DNA of 44,681 nucleotides, from contig DASSTE010000050.1 in the NCBI GenBank assembly GCA_035708085.1, forward strand, positions 1-44,681, written 5' to 3'. The stretch is from DASSBR01 sp035708085 (lineage in GTDB: Bacteria > Pseudomonadota > Gammaproteobacteria > Natronospirales > DASSBR01). How positions within the stretch are numbered: the stretch's first letter is position 1; each line of letters begins with the position of its first letter. This document shows, piece by piece, positions 41,531 to 44,681 of this stretch. The translations under genes and the position numbers were made by a program. Below the pieces are notes generated by a model, which saw only the letters and a program-made list of their open reading frames with translations, was not told the DNA's origin and searched no databases.

Positions 41531-42304
41531 ATGAAATCAACAACGCCCGTCGTCCTCGTCATTGCCGGACTCGATCCGTCCGGCGGCGCCGGGCTCGTCG
41601 CCGACATCCAGACAATCACCGCACTTGGCGCACACCCCGCAACCGTCGCCACCACCCTCACCGTCCAGGATACCCGCAACGCACTTGAAGTCCGCCCGCT
41701 CGACGCCGCTTTCGTCGCCGCGCAGGCACGCGCAGTCCTCGCCGACATGCCCGTCGCCGCAATTAAACTCGGCCTGCTCGGCAGCGCCGCGACCGGCGAA
41801 GCCGTAGCCGCATTGCTGAACGAATCGCCCGACATCCCCGTCGTGCTCGACCCGGTGCTCGTCGCCAGCGGCGGCGCCAGGCTCGCCGAAGACATGCTGA
41901 TCGACGTGATGCGCAACGCGTTGCTGCCGCGTGCATTGCTGACAACCCCGAACCGTCGCGAATTCCTGCGCCTTAGCGATCGGGGCGACGATGCCGAACG
42001 TGCGTCGGCCCTGCTGGCCGGCGGCTGCGCCAACCTCCTCATCACCGGCGGCGACGACGATACCGCCACCGTCCGCAACACGTTGTACAGCAACTTGGCT
42101 GCACCACAGCAGTACGAATGGCCGCGACTTCCCGGTCCGTTCCACGGTTCCGGCTGCACGCTCGCCGCCGCCGCGGCCGCCGCCGTGGCACAAGGCATGA
42201 ACGTGGCTGACGCCGTCAAAAGAGCGCAGGAATTTACCTTCGACGCCTTACAACGCGCGCAACGGCTGGGCCGCGGCCAGCCGATCCCGTACCGGATGCC
42301 ATGA
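41531..42304 (+). CDS. thiD: Hydroxymethylpyrimidine kinase/phosphate kinase
   Basis: Phosphorylates HMP and HMP-phosphate for thiamine. 257 aa from ATG 41531 (alternative ATG 41522). AGLDPSGGAGLVADIQT near 11-27 and GSGCTLAAAAAA near 211-222 (anion hole) are diagnostic. Overlaps thiE by ATGA. No TPP riboswitch appears upstream; its 5' region is shared with the rubredoxin start. Confidence 0.94.
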   Translation: MKSTTPVVLVIAGLDPSGGAGLVADIQTITALGAHPATVATTLTVQDTRNALEVRPLDAAFVAAQARAVLADMPVAAIKLGLLGSAATGEAVAALLNESPDIPVVLDPVLVASGGARLAEDMLIDVMRNALLPRALLTTPNRREFLRLSDRGDDAERASALLAGGCANLLITGGDDDTATVRNTLYSNLAAPQQYEWPRLPGPFHGSGCTLAAAAAAAVAQGMNVADAVKRAQEFTFDALQRAQRLGRGQPIPYRMP

Positions 42305-42924
42305 AGCTCCCGGCCGGCGGGCTCTACGCCATCACCGCCAGTGAGACGCGAGGCGACGCGCTGGAACATGCCGTGGCAGCCGCGATCGCCGGCGGCGCAA
42401 CATTGATCCAGTATCGCGATAAAACGACCGACCGGCGCCGCCGATTGCGTGACGGCGGACGATTACAGAAGCTCTGCCGCGACGCGGGCATCGGACTGAT
42501 AATCAACGACGATGTGGAACTGGCCGCCGCGCTCAATGCCGATGGCGTACACCTGGGAGTCGACGACATTTCGCTGGTCGAAGCACGCGCACGACTTGGC
42601 AAAAACACCATCATCGGCGTGTCCTGCTATGACTCGCTGGCGTGCGCGGAGCTGGCAGCGAAATCCGGGGCCGACTACGTCGCCTTCGGCAGTTTTTATC
42701 CATCATCAACAAAACCCGGCGCAGTGCGCGCGCCGATCGACCTGCTACGGGCCGCGCGCGGGCTGCACGTGCCGGTGGTTGCGATCGGCGGCATTACACC
42801 TGCCAACGGAAAGGCGCTGATCGACGCCGGCGCCGATTTCCTGGCAGTCGTCAGCGGCGTGTTCGCTGCCGCCGATATCGAACTTGCCGCGTGCGCCTAT
42901 GCGAGGCTATTTAATCGCCACTGA
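42301..42924 (+). CDS. thiE: Thiamine-phosphate synthase
   Basis: Joins HMP-PP and HET-P into thiamine phosphate. 207 aa. IQYRDKTT near 36-43, INDDVELAAALNADGVHLGVDD near 68-89, GVSCYDS near 101-107, FGSFYPSSTKPGA near 124-136 and VAIGGI near 160-165. The usual GQEDL and GxSTH are GVDDI and GVSCY, acceptable variants. thiD-thiE are coupled. hemL, which often follows, is absent; instead the 3' end overlaps the convergent TPR gene by 18 bases. Confidence 0.94.
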   Translation: MKLPAGGLYAITASETRGDALEHAVAAAIAGGATLIQYRDKTTDRRRRLRDGGRLQKLCRDAGIGLIINDDVELAAALNADGVHLGVDDISLVEARARLGKNTIIGVSCYDSLACAELAAKSGADYVAFGSFYPSSTKPGAVRAPIDLLRAARGLHVPVVAIGGITPANGKALIDAGADFLAVVSGVFAAADIELAACAYARLFNRH

Positions 42925-44681
42925 CGCCCTCGGCGGCACGAGAGTCTCCTGGGCCGCAAACTGACGGATCAGCGCCGCAAATCGCGGATCGCTGCGCACC
43001 GGATCCCATTGCGGATCGTGCGCCATCACCGCGGCTGAAATGATGTCACCATGCGGCATCGAATAGAGCCGCTTCAGTTCGGATATCACGACTTCCGTCT
43101 TGCCGATTTGCGCATCGACAAACGCGGCATTCGCGACCGCGGCCATCGTCCTGAAAACATTGGCCGCATGCAGATGGCGCTGAATCATCGCCTGCGCCAG
43201 TGACCCGGCGTCGGCATTCCGACCGAGGCGCGCATAAACCCAAGCCAGGTTGCTGTTGAGAAACACGGAATGCGGGCGCTCCTTGAGGAGCGACTCGATC
43301 ATTGCCTGCGCCGTCCGGTAATGCGCCCGCGCCCGCTTGCGGTCGTTGACGTACCAGGCCGCGTTGCCGCGATAGACCTCCAGCTCGTAGGCGGGAAGCA
43401 GCCCGCCCGGCTTGATGCCGGTCAGCAGTTTTTGCGCGCCGGCGAAATCGTGCTGCAGAAACAGCAAATCCACCCGCTGCAACTTCCAGAACGGATTTTT
43501 CCGAACGGTCTCCGGTGCCGCGTCGAGCACGGTCGCAGCGCGTCTGAAATCACCCGAATACTTGTAAACGTTCGCAAGACTGACCACGGTTGCCAGCGAA
43601 TCTGGGGCAATCGCGTGCGCCTGCAACGCCGGTTTTTCCGCCGCCGCATAGTCGTGCGCCTGATCTTCGACTCCCACCAGCTCCACGAGGTAGCCCGTGT
43701 GACGCGGGTCCAGCGCGATTGCTTTGCGCAGGTATTGAATCGACTCCGCCAGCGCACCCGCCTCCTCGTGAATCAATCCCACCGTAAACAATGCCTTGGC
43801 GTTGTTCGGCTGCAGCGCCAGCGCGGCGGTGAACGCCGCAGCAGCCCTTGCCCGGTCCTGCAAAACATAAAGCCGATACCAGCCCTGAGCCATATGTGCC
43901 GCGGCGAGTCCTGGCGCCAGTTGCAGCGCCTTTGCCGCGGTGTCCCGGGCTTCGGCGGATAATTCCTCCACGTTGACCTGATCGGCATTGTCGATCACCT
44001 GCTGCGACAGCGTGATCGACAGGCGCGCCCAAGCCAGCGCAAATGCCGGGTCCTGCCTGACAGCGGCACGGTAATTCCGAACCGCGGCGTCAAAATCGGA
44101 TTTCAGGAACCCGTTGGCGGCACGATCCGCGTAGTACTGCCCCTGCAAAAAGAAATTGTAGGCTTGCGCGTTGCGGGTCGAAGGCGTCGCGATACGAGCC
44201 ACCTCACGCGCATTCAGCCTGGCGTCAAGCGCTTGCGCGACGCGCGCGGCGACTTCACTTTCAACACCGAACACGTCGTCGAGCGTCCGGGTGTAGCTTT
44301 TGGCCCAGATATGGGCGCGGCTCCCGGTGTCGATCAACTGCACGTTAATGCTCACGCGCTTGCCGATCTTCTGGACGCTGCCTTCGAGCACGCTGCCGAC
44401 GCGGAGCTGCCTGGCGACGGTCTGGAGGTCGACGGGGTGGCTCTGGTATCGCTCGGTGGACGTGCGTGCAATCACCCTGAGACCGCGGATGTTGGCGAGA
44501 TGCGTCAAAATTTCGTCCTGGATCCCCGCGGCGAAGTAGGCATTCGCCGGATCGGCGGACAGGTTTTCGAACGGCAGCACGGCCACGGCCAGCCGGTTCG
44601 GTGCTGTTTGCGTGGCGGCGGTCTGGGCGGCATCCCACGGCAGCAGAAACCAGACGATGGCGCCGACAAGGCCGCTCGCCA
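42907..44681 (-). CDS. TPR protein with adenylate-cyclase/CadC-like FlgO-type domain, 5' end outside window
   Basis: At least 591 aa; the frame is open through the window edge, so the N-terminus is missing. A transmembrane segment lies near the edge (SGLVGAIVWFLLPW), then AVLPFENLSADPANAYFAAGIQDEILTHLANI and RVIARTSTERYQ, the FlgO/TolB_N-like domain common in winged-helix or kinase transmembrane regulators. This is followed by many TPR helices (GLAAAHMAQGWYRLYV, ALALQPNNAKALFTVGLIHEEAGALAES and more). The missing part is probably a wHTH DNA-binding or kinase domain. Confidence 0.85.
   Translation of the reverse strand, partial: ASGLVGAIVWFLLPWDAAQTAATQTAPNRLAVAVLPFENLSADPANAYFAAGIQDEILTHLANIRGLRVIARTSTERYQSHPVDLQTVARQLRVGSVLEGSVQKIGKRVSINVQLIDTGSRAHIWAKSYTRTLDDVFGVESEVAARVAQALDARLNAREVARIATPSTRNAQAYNFFLQGQYYADRAANGFLKSDFDAAVRNYRAAVRQDPAFALAWARLSITLSQQVIDNADQVNVEELSAEARDTAAKALQLAPGLAAAHMAQGWYRLYVLQDRARAAAAFTAALALQPNNAKALFTVGLIHEEAGALAESIQYLRKAIALDPRHTGYLVELVGVEDQAHDYAAAEKPALQAHAIAPDSLATVVSLANVYKYSGDFRRAATVLDAAPETVRKNPFWKLQRVDLLFLQHDFAGAQKLLTGIKPGGLLPAYELEVYRGNAAWYVNDRKRARAHYRTAQAMIESLLKERPHSVFLNSNLAWVYARLGRNADAGSLAQAMIQRHLHAANVFRTMAAVANAAFVDAQIGKTEVVISELKRLYSMPHGDIISAAVMAHDPQWDPVRSDPRFAALIRQFAAQETLVPPRASVAIK

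Noticed and set aside
41440..41531. TPP riboswitch before thiD
   Set aside because: None of the conserved TPP core motifs (CTGAGA, ACCTG) is present; the gap also holds the rubredoxin start.

Overview
The window is GC-rich, densely coded chromosomal DNA from a gammaproteobacterium. The evidence is gene order: rpoZ-spoT-ridA-recG, ygfB-pepP-ubiH-ubiI facing zapA-6S RNA-ygfA, bioBFHCD, thiD-thiE next to a rubredoxin, and ubiC-ubiA. The sequence does not fix the order; a Xanthomonadales, Nevskiales or Steroidobacterales relative is a reasonable guess. I see no tRNA, rRNA, CRISPR array, insertion sequence or prophage.

Layout. 1-1182: 5' part of a B12-dependent ribonucleotide reductase (minus), interrupted at its catalytic cysteine by the N-terminal part of an intein that runs off the edge. 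1183-3537: regulatory region, Hsp20 with a heat-shock promoter, and a periplasmic Do-type protease. 3536-8238: biotin operon bioB-F-H-C-D (minus) with a probable BirA operator. 8229-14457 (plus): comF, two cyclic-di-GMP phosphodiesterase-type proteins, rph, rdgB, hemW and a small zinc-ribbon protein. 14574-23747 (minus): rpoZ-spoT-ridA-recG-ubiC-ubiA, preceded by a bd-type quinol oxidase (cydAB). 23821-28735: folA against ubiI-ubiH-pepP-ygfB. 28858-32109 (plus): a coiled-coil protein, zapA, 6S RNA, ygfA, an EVE-domain protein, a lysine/alanine-rich histone H1-like protein, rpiA. 32101-35250: a FemAB-like protein, a hemerythrin, an OmpA-family porin. 35457-39060: metK, an SAH riboswitch, ahcY, a SYLF lipoprotein. 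39269-44681: an O-methyltransferase head-to-head with cpdA, a class II aldolase, rubredoxin, thiD-thiE, and a TPR protein cut by the window edge.

Shared themes. One-carbon and SAM metabolism is represented by folA, ygfA, metK, ahcY and the SAH riboswitch. Ubiquinone synthesis (ubiC, ubiA, ubiH, ubiI) supplies the quinol used by CydAB. (p)ppGpp and c-di-GMP turnover genes are both present.

The most unusual feature is a dispersed family of heptanucleotide repeat arrays at five gene ends (11629-11708, 14464-14578, 24324-24419, 38177-38227, 41259-41300). Each consists of G-rich 7-base units read outward from the upstream gene, followed by similar units on the opposite strand, so the RNA can fold back. 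The unit sequence differs between loci but the 7-base period is kept. The arrays supply the stop codons of five genes and recode the C-terminal tails of two (folA and the aldolase). I know of no named family in proteobacteria that matches this. Other points worth a check are the nrdJ intein, DnaA- and NrdR-like boxes upstream of it, REP-type repeats that have invaded bio gene ends, a degenerate HD-GYP site, a UbiA N-terminal extension, and two divergent genes whose start codons share the tetramer CATG.
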